64,000 nucleotides of DNA, from assembly GCF_000202835.1 (NCBI RefSeq), contig NC_015186.1, positions 1,488,001 to 1,552,000 of the forward strand, in the 5' to 3' direction. This document shows positions 1 to 10,627 of this stretch, in pieces. The notes beneath the pieces are model-generated. The model made no database searches and was not told the DNA's origin. It saw nothing but the letters and a program-made list of their open reading frames with translations. Position 1 is the first letter of the stretch. Every line of letters starts with the position of its first letter. Source of the stretch: Acidiphilium multivorum AIU301 (GTDB lineage Bacteria > Pseudomonadota > Alphaproteobacteria > Acetobacterales > Acetobacteraceae). Made by a program: the position numbers and the translations under genes.

Positions 1-208
1 CGTTGAACCCGGCCAGCGGCGTGTCGATGGCGAGCGGTTCGCTCAGCATCCGCATGCCGCGCGGCGGCCGCCCGCTGGTGATCGCGAAGCGGATGCCCGC
101 CTCGCGAAGCGCATCGACCGCCTGCTTCGTCGCCGCCGTCAGGCGCTTGTCATTGGTGACCAGGGTGCCATCGACATCGGCAATCACGAGATCGACCGCG
201 CGGCTCAT
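1..208 (-). CDS. HAD-superfamily (Cof-type) phosphatase, N-terminal part
   Basis: This is the first 69 codons of a gene running off the left edge. The N-terminus has the HAD motif I (DVDGTL, residues 10-15) followed by a Lys/Arg-rich segment and ITSGRP (motif II region), the pattern of Cof/YbiV-type sugar-phosphate phosphatases. The start ATG overlaps the stop codon of zwf (ATGA at 205-208), so it is the last visible gene of the tal-pgi/gnd/zwf operon. A sugar-phosphate or phosphogluconate-type substrate is an inference from that context only. The C-terminal cap and motifs III and IV lie outside the window. Confidence 0.8.
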   Translation of the reverse strand, partial: MSRAVDLVIADVDGTLVTNDKRLTAATKQAVDALREAGIRFAITSGRPPRGMRMLSEPLAIDTPLAGFN

Positions 209-1809
209 TGCCCGCTCTCCGCCGGATCGAGCGCGACCGGTCGCCAGCGCCGCGTCGGCTCATCATCCGCAAGCAGCTTGTCCGCCGCATCCGGTCCCGC
301 GCTGCCGCTGCGGTAGTTCGGGAAATCGGCGGCTCGGTCTCTGCCCCAGGCTTCCAGAACACGGCCGACCACACGCCACGTCTCCTCGACCATGTCTGCC
401 CGCTGGAACAGGGTCTGATCGCCGATCATGCAATCATACAGAAGGGTTTCGTAGCCGACGTTCGGTTCCGGTTCGAAACGGTCACGATATCTGAACTGCA
501 TCCGGGCGGGCGCCAGCCGCATGGTCTGGCCGGGTTGCTTCACCTCGAACTCGATGGCGATGCCTTCATCGGGCTGGATGCGCAGAACCAGCCAGTTCGG
601 CGGCAGGCCATCGAGCGATGCGCCCTGGAACGGCGCAAGCGGCTGCTTGCGGAAACGGATGGCGATTTCGGTCATCCGCTCGGAAAGATGCTTGCCGGTG
701 CGAATGTAGAACGGCACGCCGGCCCAGCGCCAGTTGTCGATGGCAAGCCGCAACGCGACATAGGTTTCGGTATTCGAGTCCGCAGCAACACCTGGCTCCT
801 CGCGATAGCCGCGCGCCGATTGGCCGGACACCTCGCCCGCGCCATACTGGCCACGCACGGCATCCTCCGGACGCAAGGTGCGGATGGCGGAGAAGAGTTC
901 CAGCTTCTTGTCGCGGATCGCCTCGGCCCGCACACCAACCGGCGGTTCCATCGCCACCATGGCGACGAGCTGGAAGACGTGGTTCGGCACCATGTCGCGC
1001 AACGCGCCGGCCTGCTCGTAGAATTTCGCCCGTCCCTCGACGCCGACCGTCTCGGCGACGGTGATCTGCACATGGTCGATTCGATCGCGATTCCAGAGCG
1101 GATCAAAGATTCCGTTGCCGAACCGCAACGCCATGATGTTCTGAACGGTTTCCTTGCCAAGAAAATGGTCGATCCGGTAGATCTGCCGCTCGTCGACCAC
1201 GCTCAGAAGCCGTCGGTTCAGGTCCTGAGCCGATGCAAGGTCGTGGCCGAACGGCTTTTCGATGATGATCCGCCGCCACGTCCCCCCGCCCGACTCATCC
1301 TCGGTCACGAGGCCGGCCTTGCCCAGATGCTCGACGATCGGTGCGAAGAACCGGTCGGCCACCGCAAGGTAGAACAGCCGGTTGCCGCCCGTGCCTTGCG
1401 AATTTTCGATCGCTTCGAGGCGGGACTTCAGGGTTTCGTAGAATTCGTCCCTGGTGAAATCACCCTGAACGTAATCGGCATGCGCCGTCAGGCGATCCCA
1501 TGCGGCGTCGTCAACTTGCTTGATCTGGTCTTCGGCTTCCGGATCGCCGACGAAGCTCTCCAGCATCTCGCGCAGCGAGCCGGTCCAGTGCTTTGCGTCG
1601 AGGTCGGCGATATCGGCGCCAAGCAGGCCGAACTTCTCGGGCACCAGGCCGGTATTCGCAAGATTGTAGAGCGCCGGCACCAGCAGCCGCTTGGTCAGAT
1701 CCCCCGCGGCACCGAAAATCACGACGCTGCAGGGGCCCGCGGGGGAGGCCGAGGCGGCGCCGGAGGATCCGGCCTCTGACCGGAGCGGGTGTTTTGCCAG
1801 CAGGTTCAT
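205..1809 (-). CDS. zwf: glucose-6-phosphate 1-dehydrogenase
   Basis: Oxidises glucose 6-phosphate to 6-phosphogluconolactone with NAD(P)+, opening the oxidative pentose phosphate and Entner-Doudoroff routes in the cytoplasm. The 534-residue product has the dinucleotide motif GAAGDLTKR near residue 33 and the substrate/catalytic motif RIDHFLGKE in the middle, as expected for the family (about 480-530 aa). I chose the ATG at 1809 because it overlaps the gnd stop (ATGA) and places the Rossmann motif near the N-terminus; the frame stays open upstream but that part lies inside gnd. The first 25 residues are Ala/Ser-rich and longer than in many homologues. It is co-transcribed with gnd and the downstream HAD gene. 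Confidence 0.96.
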   Translation of the reverse strand: MNLLAKHPLRSEAGSSGAASASPAGPCSVVIFGAAGDLTKRLLVPALYNLANTGLVPEKFGLLGADIADLDAKHWTGSLREMLESFVGDPEAEDQIKQVDDAAWDRLTAHADYVQGDFTRDEFYETLKSRLEAIENSQGTGGNRLFYLAVADRFFAPIVEHLGKAGLVTEDESGGGTWRRIIIEKPFGHDLASAQDLNRRLLSVVDERQIYRIDHFLGKETVQNIMALRFGNGIFDPLWNRDRIDHVQITVAETVGVEGRAKFYEQAGALRDMVPNHVFQLVAMVAMEPPVGVRAEAIRDKKLELFSAIRTLRPEDAVRGQYGAGEVSGQSARGYREEPGVAADSNTETYVALRLAIDNWRWAGVPFYIRTGKHLSERMTEIAIRFRKQPLAPFQGASLDGLPPNWLVLRIQPDEGIAIEFEVKQPGQTMRLAPARMQFRYRDRFEPEPNVGYETLLYDCMIGDQTLFQRADMVEETWRVVGRVLEAWGRDRAADFPNYRSGSAGPDAADKLLADDEPTRRWRPVALDPAESGQ

Positions 1810-2810
1810 GCGCCACCTCCCTGCTTGGCAGCAGCCGGTCCCTGCTCGACATGACCGCCGAAGCCCTGTCGCATGGCAGACAGGATCTTCTCGCCGAACG
1901 TATGATCGAGCCGGGAGCGGAACCGCGCATAGAGTGCGGCGGTGAGCACATCGGCCGGAACCGCCTCCTCGATCGCGGCGTTGATCGTCCAGCGTCCCTC
2001 GCCGGAATCCTCGACATAGCCGCTGTAGTCGGAAAGCGCCCCGTCGCGCGCCAGTGCCGCGGCGGTCAGGTCGAGCAGCCAGGACGAGATCACGCTGCCG
2101 CGCCGCCACACCTCGGCAATGTCGGCGACATCGAGGTCGTAGCGTTCGGCTTCGGGCAACGCATCGGCGCAGCGGTTGCGCAGGATCGCGAAGCCTTCCG
2201 CATAGGCCTGCATCAACCCGTATTCAATGCCGTTGTGCACCATCTTCACGAAATGCCCGGCGCCGTTCGGGCCGGCATGGATGTAGCCAAGCTCGGCACG
2301 CTCGTCCCGTCCCTCGCGCCCCGGCGTCGGTTCGATTTCCCCACGCCCCGGCGCCAGGGTTCGAAACACGGGGTCGAGCCGCCAGACGATGGCGTCGTCG
2401 CCCCCGATCATCATGCAGTAGCCGCGTTCGAGCCCCCAGACTCCGCCCGAGGTACCGACATCGACGAAATGGATGCCCTTGCGTTTCAACCGCGCGGCAT
2501 GGGCGATATCGTCGCGATAGAAGCTGTTGCCGCCATCGATGACCACGTCATCCTGCCCGAGAAGGTCGCCGAGCGCGTCGACGGTCTCGCTCGTCACCTG
2601 CCCGGCCGGAAGCATCACCCAGACCGAACGCGGTGGCTCCAGAGCCTTCACGAGGCCTGCGAGATCGCGCACGCCGGTCGCCCCTTCCTTCTCGAGCTTT
2701 TCGACGGATTCTGCCGATTTGTCGAAAACCACACAGTCGTGGCCGTCTCGCATCAGCCGGCGGACAATGTTGGCGCCCATCCGGCCAAGGCCGATCACAC
2801 CAATCTTCAT
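1806..2810 (-). CDS. gnd: 6-phosphogluconate dehydrogenase (decarboxylating), short type
   Basis: Converts 6-phosphogluconate to ribulose 5-phosphate and CO2. The product is 334 residues, the short GntZ/YqeC-like form rather than the 470-residue enteric form. It begins with a Rossmann motif ([12 protein letters not shown]), contains [12 protein letters not shown], then [13 protein letters not shown] and the catalytic helix [16 protein letters not shown]. The ATG at 2810 is chosen because the Rossmann strand starts directly there; an upstream in-frame ATG would add 41 unrelated residues. The stop overlaps the zwf start, and a 119-base gap separates it from the preceding tal-pgi gene. Cofactor preference (NAD or NADP) cannot be read reliably. 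Confidence 0.95.
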   Translation of the reverse strand: MKIGVIGLGRMGANIVRRLMRDGHDCVVFDKSAESVEKLEKEGATGVRDLAGLVKALEPPRSVWVMLPAGQVTSETVDALGDLLGQDDVVIDGGNSFYRDDIAHAARLKRKGIHFVDVGTSGGVWGLERGYCMMIGGDDAIVWRLDPVFRTLAPGRGEIEPTPGREGRDERAELGYIHAGPNGAGHFVKMVHNGIEYGLMQAYAEGFAILRNRCADALPEAERYDLDVADIAEVWRRGSVISSWLLDLTAAALARDGALSDYSGYVEDSGEGRWTINAAIEEAVPADVLTAALYARFRSRLDHTFGEKILSAMRQGFGGHVEQGPAAAKQGGGA

Positions 2811-2929
2811 GGCTCTGTCTCCGTTCCTGTTGCCGCGCCATGCCGCTGACGGTCCCACGACGCGGGGCCGCCGGGCATGACGCTCGTCAATGGTCTCCGG
2901 TCGGGCGCGGAGCTGCGCGCCCGCAAGAT

Positions 2930-5761
2930 TCAAGCGAAGGCGTGGTCGATGGCCTTCTCCAGTTCGGCGAGCCCCGCGTCCACCTCGGCAAGGTGAACGC
3001 GGATGGCCCGGCGTTCGCGTTCGACGAGAACGCCGAGATCTCCCTCCGCCTGCGCCCCCTTCACCTGGCCGAAACTGTAGCGGTGGCCGGGCACGGCGAA
3101 ATCCGCCGCGTCATCGGCAGTGATCTGCAGGAAGACGCCGCTGTTCGGCCCACCCTTGTAGGCCTGCCCGGTGGAGTGCAGGAAGCGCGGGCCGAAGCCG
3201 ACACAGGTCGCGACCTTGCGGGCATCGCGCAACCGCAGGCGAATCGCCTCCAGCTTCGCCTCGTGCGCCCGCGTGTGTTCGATATAGGCGAGCAGGCCGA
3301 TATAGTCGCCCGCGTGGGCGCGCTGGAAATGGTGCTTCAGCCAGGCCGACAAAGTGTTGTGACGGCCGAGCGCCTCGGCGTTCGCCGGGTCGGCGTAGAC
3401 GGCGATGCCGTTCTCGCGGAACACCGGATCGGGGGCGGCGACGGGCGCGCCCTTCTCATAGGCATCGGTCAACGCGCGGGTCTTGATCTTGCTCGCCTCG
3501 ACGTCGGGCTGGTCGAACGGGTTGATGCCGATGATGGCGCCGGCGACCGCGGTCGCCATCTCCCAGCGGAAGAATTCCTGACCGATCTGGGCGACGTCAT
3601 CGAGCACGATCCGCACCACCGGATGCCCCGCTTTCGCGAGTGCTGCGAGCTTCGCATCCTGAGCCTTGTCCTCATCGCCCTTGAGCACGAGCTGCGCGAA
3701 GACGCGGTCCTTGCCATAGGCGGCGGGCTCGCCGAGCGCCTCGCCATCCACGGGGATGAGTCCGCGCCCCTGCTTGCCGGTCGATTCCGCGATGAGCTGT
3801 TCGAGCCAGGCGCCGAGACCGGCAATGCGCGGCGAGGTCACGATGGTCACCTTGTCGCGGCCGAACCGCGTCGCCGCGGTGCCGAGGAGGAGGCCGAGCC
3901 GCACGCCGGGATTGCGATCCGCCGGCACGCTCGCGGCGCAGGAGGCGACCATGTGGGAGGTCCGGACCAGGAAGTCCGACACGTCGATCCCCATCGCCGC
4001 CGCCGGCACCAGGCCAAACTTCGACAGCACGGAATAGCGCCCGCCGATCGACTTCACGCCATGGAAGAGATGCGCGAAACGCTCGTGCTTCGCGACCTGT
4101 TCGAGCGAGGAGCCCGGATCGGTCACCGCGGTGAAGTGCCGCGACCACGCCGCCTCGCCCGCGGTCTCGATCATGCGGGCGCGGAAATGCGCGAGCATGA
4201 TGTTCGGCTCCAGCGTGCTGCCGGACTTCGACGAGACGATGAACATCGTCTTCGCCAGATCGAGCTTCCGCTCCAGCGCGCGGATCTGGGCGGGATCGGT
4301 GCTGTCGAGCATGTGGAAGTGCGGCCAGCCGGCCTGACGGCCGAAACTGGTGGCGAGAACTTCAGGCCCGAGGCTCGATCCGCCCATGCCGAGCAGGGCG
4401 ACATGGGTGAAGCCGCCCTCGCGGATCGCGTTGGCGAAGCGCACCAGCGTGCCGACATGGGCGTGCTCCTGCCCGACGATGTCGAGCCAGCCGAGCCAGT
4501 CGGCTTCGTCGGCGCCGGTCCAGACCGCGGCGTCGCCGGCCCAGAGCCGCCGGACCACGCCATCCGCCCGCCAGCCGGCGGCGGCCTCGTTCACGGCGTG
4601 GACGATATCCTCGGGCGCCTCGATGCGCGCGGCGTTCACCGTGACCAGCGCCTCGCGCTTTTCGGCGACCGCACCGAGCAGCTTGTCGAACGCCTCGGCG
4701 AACTGGCGCACGCCATCCTCGACCAGGTCATGGGTGACGGTCGCGAGCGAAATGCCCTGCTCCTCGATCGCATGCAGCGCGGCATAGGCGCCCTCGATAT
4801 CCTGTTCGACGGCGTCATGCACGACCGAGCCGTGGTCGCGGAACGCGTCCATCGTGGCCGGCGGCATCGTGTTCACCGTGTCGCGGCCGATCAGCCGTTC
4901 GACGTAGAGCGTGTCCGGATAGTCGGGATTCTTGACGCCGGTCGAGGCCCAGAGAAGGCGCTGCACCTGCGCGCCCTTCGCGACCAGCGCCTCCCACGCC
5001 TTGCCCGCGAAAATCCTGCGGAAGCTCTCGTAGGCGAGCTTGGCATTCGCGATCGCGGCCTGGCCGAGCAGCGGCTGCAGGATGCCGGCCGGGCCGCCGG
5101 CATCGATCCTCGCCTGCAATTCACGGTCGATCACGGTGTCGATCCGGCTGACGAAGAAGCTCGCGACGCTCGCCACCTTCGACACGTCGCCGCCCTTTGC
5201 CGCATAATCCTCAAGGCCGGCGATATAGGCCTGCGCCACCGCCTCGTAGCGGGGCACCGCGAACAGCAGGGTGACGTTGATCGACAGCCCCTCGCCGATC
5301 AGGGTGTGGATCGCGGGGATTCCGGCCGAGGTCGCCGGCACCTTGATCATCAGGTTCGGGCGGTCGACCGCGGCCCACAGGCGGCGCGCCTCGTCGATCG
5401 TGCCCTGGGTGTCGTTCGCGAGGTAGGGCGAGACCTCGAGGCTGATGAAGCCGTCGCGACCGCCGGTTTCGCGATGGACCGGCGCCAGCGTGTCCGCCGC
5501 GGCCTGGATGTCGGCGATGGCCAGGTGTTCGTAGATCTCCATTGGCGCGCAGTCGCGCTCGCGGACGAAGCGCTGGAACGCCTCCCCGTATTCCGGCGCA
5601 TGGGCGATCGCCTTCTCGAAGATCGCCGGATTGGAGGTGACCCCCTTGAGCCCGTCGCGCGCGACCATGGTGGCGAGTTCTCCCCCCTCGATCAGGCCGC
5701 GCTGGACGAAGTCGAGCCAGGGCGCCTGCCCGGCTTCAGCGAGTTGTTTCAGGGGGTTCAT
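2930..5761 (-). CDS. tal-pgi: bifunctional transaldolase / glucose-6-phosphate isomerase
   Basis: A 943-residue fusion. Residues about 1-370 are transaldolase (Schiff-base lysine region [16 protein letters not shown] near the N-terminus) and about 400-943 are phosphoglucose isomerase ([21 protein letters not shown]). Transaldolase moves a dihydroxyacetone unit between sugar phosphates; the isomerase interconverts glucose 6-phosphate and fructose 6-phosphate. This fusion is known in acetic acid bacteria and some other bacteria. Together with gnd and zwf downstream it lets carbon cycle through the oxidative pentose phosphate route. The ATG at 5761 begins [12 protein letters not shown], typical of transaldolase. 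It is divergent from lepA across a 265-base gap that probably holds both promoters. Confidence 0.96.
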   Translation of the reverse strand: MNPLKQLAEAGQAPWLDFVQRGLIEGGELATMVARDGLKGVTSNPAIFEKAIAHAPEYGEAFQRFVRERDCAPMEIYEHLAIADIQAAADTLAPVHRETGGRDGFISLEVSPYLANDTQGTIDEARRLWAAVDRPNLMIKVPATSAGIPAIHTLIGEGLSINVTLLFAVPRYEAVAQAYIAGLEDYAAKGGDVSKVASVASFFVSRIDTVIDRELQARIDAGGPAGILQPLLGQAAIANAKLAYESFRRIFAGKAWEALVAKGAQVQRLLWASTGVKNPDYPDTLYVERLIGRDTVNTMPPATMDAFRDHGSVVHDAVEQDIEGAYAALHAIEEQGISLATVTHDLVEDGVRQFAEAFDKLLGAVAEKREALVTVNAARIEAPEDIVHAVNEAAAGWRADGVVRRLWAGDAAVWTGADEADWLGWLDIVGQEHAHVGTLVRFANAIREGGFTHVALLGMGGSSLGPEVLATSFGRQAGWPHFHMLDSTDPAQIRALERKLDLAKTMFIVSSKSGSTLEPNIMLAHFRARMIETAGEAAWSRHFTAVTDPGSSLEQVAKHERFAHLFHGVKSIGGRYSVLSKFGLVPAAAMGIDVSDFLVRTSHMVASCAASVPADRNPGVRLGLLLGTAATRFGRDKVTIVTSPRIAGLGAWLEQLIAESTGKQGRGLIPVDGEALGEPAAYGKDRVFAQLVLKGDEDKAQDAKLAALAKAGHPVVRIVLDDVAQIGQEFFRWEMATAVAGAIIGINPFDQPDVEASKIKTRALTDAYEKGAPVAAPDPVFRENGIAVYADPANAEALGRHNTLSAWLKHHFQRAHAGDYIGLLAYIEHTRAHEAKLEAIRLRLRDARKVATCVGFGPRFLHSTGQAYKGGPNSGVFLQITADDAADFAVPGHRYSFGQVKGAQAEGDLGVLVERERRAIRVHLAEVDAGLAELEKAIDHAFA

Positions 5762-6026
5762 GCGGATCTCCTCAACGCAGGTCGTGATGGACGACGGTCC
5801 GGTGCCGGAGCAGGCTTATCGGCTGTTTGCCGATCCTGTCGAGAGATGGGAAAGCCCGCCGCCGATGTCACGTCCCGTCTCGGCTTGTCACCGTTCTGTG
5901 ACTGAAGGCAGGTTTGGCGCAACCGATCGTTCTTTTCAATGGTACGATGGACCCGACATATCGAAGCGGGGCCGCCTTCCGCGCAATGAAGCTGACATTC
6001 GCCCCGATCTCGATTAAACAGCGCGC

Positions 6027-7832
6027 ATGACCTCGACCCCCACCGAACTGATCCGCAACTTCTCAATCATCGCCCATATCGACCACGGCAAGTCGACCCT
6101 GGCCGACCGGCTGATCCAGACCACCGGCGCGCTCTCCGCCCGCGAGATGACCGAGCAGGTGCTCGACAACATGGACATCGAGAAGGAGCGCGGGATCACC
6201 ATCAAGGCGCAGACCGTGCGCCTCAACTACAAGGCGAAGGACGGCAAGACCTACGTCCTGAACCTGATGGACACGCCCGGCCATGTCGACTTCGCCTATG
6301 AGGTGAGCCGCTCGCTCGCCGCCTGCGAGGGCTCGCTGCTGGTGGTCGACGCCTCGCAGGGCGTGGAGGCGCAGACGCTGGCGAACGTGTACCAGGCGAT
6401 CGACGCCAATCACGAGATCGTCCCCGTGCTCAACAAGATCGACCTGCCGGCCGCCGAACCCGAGCGGGTGAAGCAGCAGATCGAGGACGTGATCGGGCTC
6501 GATGCGTCGGACGCGGTGGAAATATCCGCCAAGACCGGCCTCAACATCGAGGCGGTGCTGGAGGCGCTCGTCACCCGCCTGCCGCCGCCGAAGGGCGACG
6601 AGACGGCGCCGCTCAAGGCCATGCTGGTCGACAGCTGGTATGACTCCTATCTCGGCGTGATCATCCTCGTCCGTGTGCGCGACGGGCGGCTGCGCAAGGG
6701 CCAGCGCGTCCGCATGATGTCGACCGGCGCGGTCCACACCATCGACCAGGTCGGCACCTTCTCGCCCAAGCTCACCCCGCAGGCCGATCTCGGCCCCGGC
6801 GAGATCGGCTACATCACCGCCGCCATCAAGACGGTGGCCGACTGCAACGTGGGCGACACGATCACCGACGACCGCGCCCCCGCCACCGAACCCCTGCCCG
6901 GCTTCAAGCCGTCGATCCCGGTGGTCTGGTGCGGGCTCTACCCGGTCGATGCCGACGATTTCGAGAAGCTGCGCGACAGCCTCGCCAAGCTGCGGCTCAA
7001 TGATGCGAGCTTCCATTACGAGGCCGAGACCTCGGCGGCGCTCGGCTTCGGCTTCCGCTGCGGCTTTCTCGGTCTGCTGCATCTCGAGATCATCCAGGAG
7101 CGTCTGTCGCGCGAATTCGATCTCGACCTGATCGCGACGGCCCCTTCGGTGGTCTACCGGCTCTACAAGACCAGCGGCGAGATGATGGAGCTGCACAACC
7201 CGGCCGACATGCCGGACGGCTCGGTCATCGACCATATCGAGGAGCCCTGGATCCGCGCGACCATCATGGTGCCGGACGACTATCTCGGCGCCGTCCTCAC
7301 CCTCTGCAACGAGCGCCGCGGCCAGCAGGTCGACCTCACCTATGTCGGCAACCGCGCCATGGCGGTCTACCGGCTGCCGCTCAACGAGGTGGTGTTCGAC
7401 TTCTATGACCGGCTGAAATCGGTCAGCCGCGGCTATGCCAGCTTCGACTACCAGATGGACGACTATGTCGAGGGCGACCTCGTGAAGATCTCCATCCTGG
7501 TCAACCAGGAGCCGGTGGACGCGCTGGCCTTCATCGCCCATCGCTCCGTCGCCGACACCCGCGGCCGCGCGATCTGCGCCAAGCTGAAGGACCTGATCCC
7601 CCGGCAGCTCTTCAAGATCGCCATCCAGGCGGCGATCGGCGGCCGGGTGATCGCCCGCGAAACCCTCGGCGCGCTGTCGAAGGACGTCACCGCCAAGTGC
7701 TATGGCGGCGACATCAGCCGCAAGCGCAAGCTGCTGGAGAAGCAGAAGGAGGGCAAGAAGCGGATGCGCCAGTTCGGCAAGGTCGAAATCCCGCAGACCG
7801 CCTTCCTCGCGGCGCTGAAGATGGACGCCTGA
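6027..7832 (+). CDS. lepA: elongation factor 4 (LepA), ribosome back-translocase GTPase
   Basis: A 601-residue translational GTPase, the usual length. It shows the P-loop [10 protein letters not shown] (near residue 14), the switch II motif DTPGHVDF and the guanine-specificity motif NKID, plus the Lys/Arg-rich C-terminal tail typical of LepA ([20 protein letters not shown]). EF4 acts on stalled or mis-translocated ribosomes and in 30S assembly. The start [22 protein letters not shown] matches the family. It is followed after five bases by rmuC. Confidence 0.98.
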   Translation: MTSTPTELIRNFSIIAHIDHGKSTLADRLIQTTGALSAREMTEQVLDNMDIEKERGITIKAQTVRLNYKAKDGKTYVLNLMDTPGHVDFAYEVSRSLAACEGSLLVVDASQGVEAQTLANVYQAIDANHEIVPVLNKIDLPAAEPERVKQQIEDVIGLDASDAVEISAKTGLNIEAVLEALVTRLPPPKGDETAPLKAMLVDSWYDSYLGVIILVRVRDGRLRKGQRVRMMSTGAVHTIDQVGTFSPKLTPQADLGPGEIGYITAAIKTVADCNVGDTITDDRAPATEPLPGFKPSIPVVWCGLYPVDADDFEKLRDSLAKLRLNDASFHYEAETSAALGFGFRCGFLGLLHLEIIQERLSREFDLDLIATAPSVVYRLYKTSGEMMELHNPADMPDGSVIDHIEEPWIRATIMVPDDYLGAVLTLCNERRGQQVDLTYVGNRAMAVYRLPLNEVVFDFYDRLKSVSRGYASFDYQMDDYVEGDLVKISILVNQEPVDALAFIAHRSVADTRGRAICAKLKDLIPRQLFKIAIQAAIGGRVIARETLGALSKDVTAKCYGGDISRKRKLLEKQKEGKKRMRQFGKVEIPQTAFLAALKMDA

Positions 7833-7837
7833 GCCCA

Positions 7838-9193
7838 GTGCTCCCCGCCGCCATCGCCGCCACCATCGCCGCCCTTGGCGCCGCGATCCTCGTCGTCCTC
7901 GCGGTCCTGCAATCCCGCCAGATCGCCGCCCTGCGCGGCGAGATCGCCGAACAGTCCCGCGCCGGGCTGCGCGAGGCGTTCGACCGCGTGCAGGACGGGG
8001 CGCGGGCGCAGGGCGAGCAGCTCGCGCGCCTGCACGGCGCGATGAGCGAACTGTCCATTTTGCTCACTGGCAAGCTGGCCGAGGCGGAATCGGCGGCACA
8101 GGCCGGCCGCGCCCAGGGGCTCAGCGAGACCATGGCCGCGATTGCCCGGCTGACCGAGAGCCAGACCCTGCTCACCGATCGCATGAACCGCGATCTCGCC
8201 GGCGTCTCGCTGGCCCTGCGCGAGGGGCAGGAGGCGCTGCGCGGCCGCGTCGAGCAGAAGCTCGATGAAATCCGCACCGGCAACGAGGCCAAGCTCGACG
8301 CGATGCGCGCCGCGGTGGACGAGAAGCTGCAATCAGCACTGGAGCAGAAAATCGGCGAGAGCTTCCAGCGCGTGGCCGAGCAGTTCGCCCAGGTGCAGCA
8401 GGCGATCGGCCAGGTGCAGTCGGTCGCCACCCAGGTGGGCGATCTCAAGCGGCTGTTCGCCAACGTGAAATCGCGCGGCGGCTGGGGCGAGGCGCAGATC
8501 CGCCAGACGCTGGACGACACGCTGCCGCCCGGCACGTTCGAAGCCAATTTCCGCGCCGATCCGAACGGCGCCGAGGCGGTGGAATTCGCGCTGCGCATGC
8601 CGGTGCGCGAGGGGGATCAGCCCGTCTGGCTGCCGATCGACGCGAAATTTCCGACCGAGGATTACGACCGCCTGCTGCTCGCCGCCGAGGCAGGCGACCG
8701 CGACGGCGAAACCCAGGCGCTGCGGGCGCTGAGCACCCGCATCCGCGACGAGGCGAAGAAGATCGCCCAGAAATACATCCGCCCCCCGCGCACCACGGAT
8801 ATAGCGATCCTGTATCTGCCGAGCGAAGGCCTGTTCGCCGAGGTCGCCCGGATTCCAGGCCTGGTCGAGCAGGTGCAGCGCGAGCACCGGGTGCTGATCC
8901 AGAGCCCGAGCCTGCTGCCCGCCTTGCTGCACACGATCCGGGTTGGCCATTTCACCGTCCAGCTCGAGCGCCGCGCCGGCGAAATCGGCCGCATCCTCTC
9001 GGCGGTGAAGCTCGAATGGGGCAAGCTCGGCGAGAGCATCGAGGCGCTGGCGAAACGCGCCGAACAGCTCTCGAAGGGGATCGACAGCACCCAGGTCCGC
9101 ATCCGCGCCGTCGGCCGCAAGCTGCGCGACATCGACGAGCTCGACCCCACCCAAGCCCCTGCCCTGCTCGGCCTCGACACCGCCGAGGAATAA
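7838..9193 (+). CDS. rmuC: DNA recombination protein RmuC
   Basis: RmuC limits inversions at short inverted repeats and is predicted to have a nuclease-like fold. The 451-residue product has an N-terminal membrane segment (about residues 3-22), a long coiled-coil region (about 25-200, rich in Glu/Gln/Ala) and the conserved C-terminal domain (SRGGWGEAQIR, LPIDAKFP, VILQSPS-like and VGRKLRDIDEL segments). The start is a GTG at 7838, five bases after the lepA stop; the frame is open further upstream but that part lies inside lepA. Probably co-transcribed with lepA; tRNA-Ser follows 53 bases downstream. Confidence 0.93.
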   Translation: MLPAAIAATIAALGAAILVVLAVLQSRQIAALRGEIAEQSRAGLREAFDRVQDGARAQGEQLARLHGAMSELSILLTGKLAEAESAAQAGRAQGLSETMAAIARLTESQTLLTDRMNRDLAGVSLALREGQEALRGRVEQKLDEIRTGNEAKLDAMRAAVDEKLQSALEQKIGESFQRVAEQFAQVQQAIGQVQSVATQVGDLKRLFANVKSRGGWGEAQIRQTLDDTLPPGTFEANFRADPNGAEAVEFALRMPVREGDQPVWLPIDAKFPTEDYDRLLLAAEAGDRDGETQALRALSTRIRDEAKKIAQKYIRPPRTTDIAILYLPSEGLFAEVARIPGLVEQVQREHRVLIQSPSLLPALLHTIRVGHFTVQLERRAGEIGRILSAVKLEWGKLGESIEALAKRAEQLSKGIDSTQVRIRAVGRKLRDIDELDPTQAPALLGLDTAEE

Positions 9194-9246
9194 CGCTGCC
9201 CCCCGCTTGAGCCCGGCGCGGTTGTTGGCTATGAAGCCCCGGCGCC

Positions 9247-9336
9247 GGAGGGATGGCCGAGCGGTCGAAGGCGCACGCTTGGAAAGCGTGTGTGCGTGAA
9301 AACGTACCGTGGGTTCGAATCCCACTCCCTCCGCCA
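9247..9336 (+). tRNA. tRNA-Ser (anticodon GGA)
   Basis: A 90-base class II tRNA with encoded CCA. Acceptor strands 9247-9253 and 9326-9332 pair fully. The anticodon stem is 9274-9278 with 9286-9290, loop 9279-9285, anticodon GGA at 9281-9283. A long variable arm follows, then the T loop GTTCGAATC. It is the left border of the accessory block: a truncated tyrosine integrase starts 152 bases downstream, the usual arrangement for tRNA-targeted islands. Confidence 0.97.
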
Positions 9337-9487
9337 GTTTCGCGTTTCACGCGATCTCAATCAGCCTCAACCACCTGAAATCTCTTCACTTTCCTCCGCG
9401 ACGGTGTCCTAATCCGTCTCACGAGATACCCCCCAATCCCGGGGCACTTCGGGGTCGGATGTGGGGTATGGGACAGGAGGCAGGGGT

Positions 9488-9832
9488 ATGCTCACCGACA
9501 TCGCCGTCCGCAAGGCGCAGGTCCGAGACAAGCCGTACAAGATGTTTGATTCCAATGGCTTGTTCCTGCTGGTCACGCCCGCCGGAGGAAAGCTCTCGCG
9601 CTTCCGCTACAAGATCGGCGGCAAGGAGAAGCTGCTCAGCATCGGCCCCTACCCCGAGGTGATGCTCTCCGCAGCGCGGGATGCGCGCGACGAGGCCCGG
9701 GCCGGGCTGCGCGCCGGCCGCGATCCCTCGCTGGTGCGCAGGCAACTGCGCGCCGAGGCGGCCAATTATGAGCGGTTTTCTACGAGTCGTCGTTCGATAA
9801 TCCGTGACATCGACACTAATTTGGGAAGGTAG
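9488..9832 (+). pseudogene. truncated tyrosine integrase (P4-type), N-terminal fragment
   Basis: The first ~94 residues match the N-terminal DUF4102 arm-binding domain of tRNA-targeting integrases (MLTDIAVRKAQ, FLLVTPAGGKL, FRYKIGGKEKLLSIG, YPEVMLSAARDARDEAR, GRDPSL). After about residue 94 (near 9770) the reading continues into unrelated sequence and stops at 9832. The catalytic domain with the R-H-R-Y tetrad is missing. It lies just downstream of tRNA-Ser(GGA), the expected integration target. I read it as the remnant of an island integrase cut by deletion or a later insertion, so no longer able to excise the island. Confidence 0.85.
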
Positions 9833-9833
9833 G

Positions 9834-10475
9834 CTAAACCTCGTTTCCCGTCATTTCACAGGCTCTTCTGATGGCACTCCCTAGATACCAGTCCCAGAAG
9901 GCGCGTTCTTTTTTCCGGTCGGTGGCTTCGGACCAGGGTAATCCGCCGGCCTCCGCCGCGGCTGCAAGCATGCTCGGCTCGAAACCTTCCGGATCGAGAT
10001 CATCGTCATCGATTTCGGCATCTGCATCCGGAACCCCCTGGAAGACGGCAGTAATGATGGTGTTGGCAGCCGCATGGCCGACAAACATTGCCGTCTCCTG
10101 ACCTTTCGCATAGCTCCGGTTCTCGACGATATCGACATAAAGCGAATCGCGGGTTTTTTCAGCCAGTACCGGATCCGTACGATCGAAGGCGGTATCAAGA
10201 GCAATTCGCAGCATCAAAGCTGGCGAGTTATCAGTCGGAAAGACCGCGCGCCAAAGCGGCATTACGCGCTGGACCGCGAGAATATCCAGCAGAACAAGTC
10301 GGCGATGGCCAACATCGCGCCCTTGTTTGGTTTCGATATCGGGATACATCGCGCGCCAGATCGCACGCCTCCTAGGCAGGCTGACGCGCCCGCTTGCTTC
10401 CAGCTCATGCCGGGCAATATCAATGTTGCGTGCGAGCGTAAGAGAATTCGTCAATTGATGCCTCGCAATCGCCAT
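9834..10475 (-). CDS. Imm5-like orphan immunity protein (tentative)
   Basis: A 213-residue, mostly helical soluble protein. Features resembling the Imm5 immunity family: RRRAIWRAMYPD near residue 35, VMPLWRAVFP near 72, an acidic stretch (EIDDDDLDPEG) and a C-terminal AAEAGGLPW...RAFWDWYLGSAIRRACE motif. Imm5 proteins neutralise toxin domains of polymorphic or contact-dependent systems. No toxin gene is visible beside it: the integrase remnant abuts it on one side and an IS element on the other. The ATG at 10475 is preceded by no strong ribosome site. Family assignment is by recalled motif pattern, so moderate; it could be another helical island protein. Confidence 0.55.
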   Translation of the reverse strand: MAIARHQLTNSLTLARNIDIARHELEASGRVSLPRRRAIWRAMYPDIETKQGRDVGHRRLVLLDILAVQRVMPLWRAVFPTDNSPALMLRIALDTAFDRTDPVLAEKTRDSLYVDIVENRSYAKGQETAMFVGHAAANTIITAVFQGVPDADAEIDDDDLDPEGFEPSMLAAAAEAGGLPWSEATDRKKERAFWDWYLGSAIRRACEMTGNEV

Positions 10476-10627
10476 TCATGATTTCGGCCTGTGATCGTTC
10501 CATCAGCCCCGAAAGTCCATGTTCCGTCCGGATCGGTGACCGTCTGGCCTTCCCCGCTCGACATCGCGAGCTTTGAAAAATACGTTCGGAGTCGGAACAC
10601 ATCGGCTTTGTAACACCGATGGGCTCG

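Noticed and set aside
2633-5905. Very long open frame (over 1000 codons) on the plus strand opposite tal-pgi
   Set aside because: It mirrors the codon structure of the well-supported fusion gene; low-complexity Arg/Asp/Gly/His composition is typical of GC-rich antisense frames.
10420-10602. 60-codon minus-strand frame overlapping the start of the Imm5-like gene
   Set aside because: No ribosome site or recognisable motif, and it overlaps a better supported gene.
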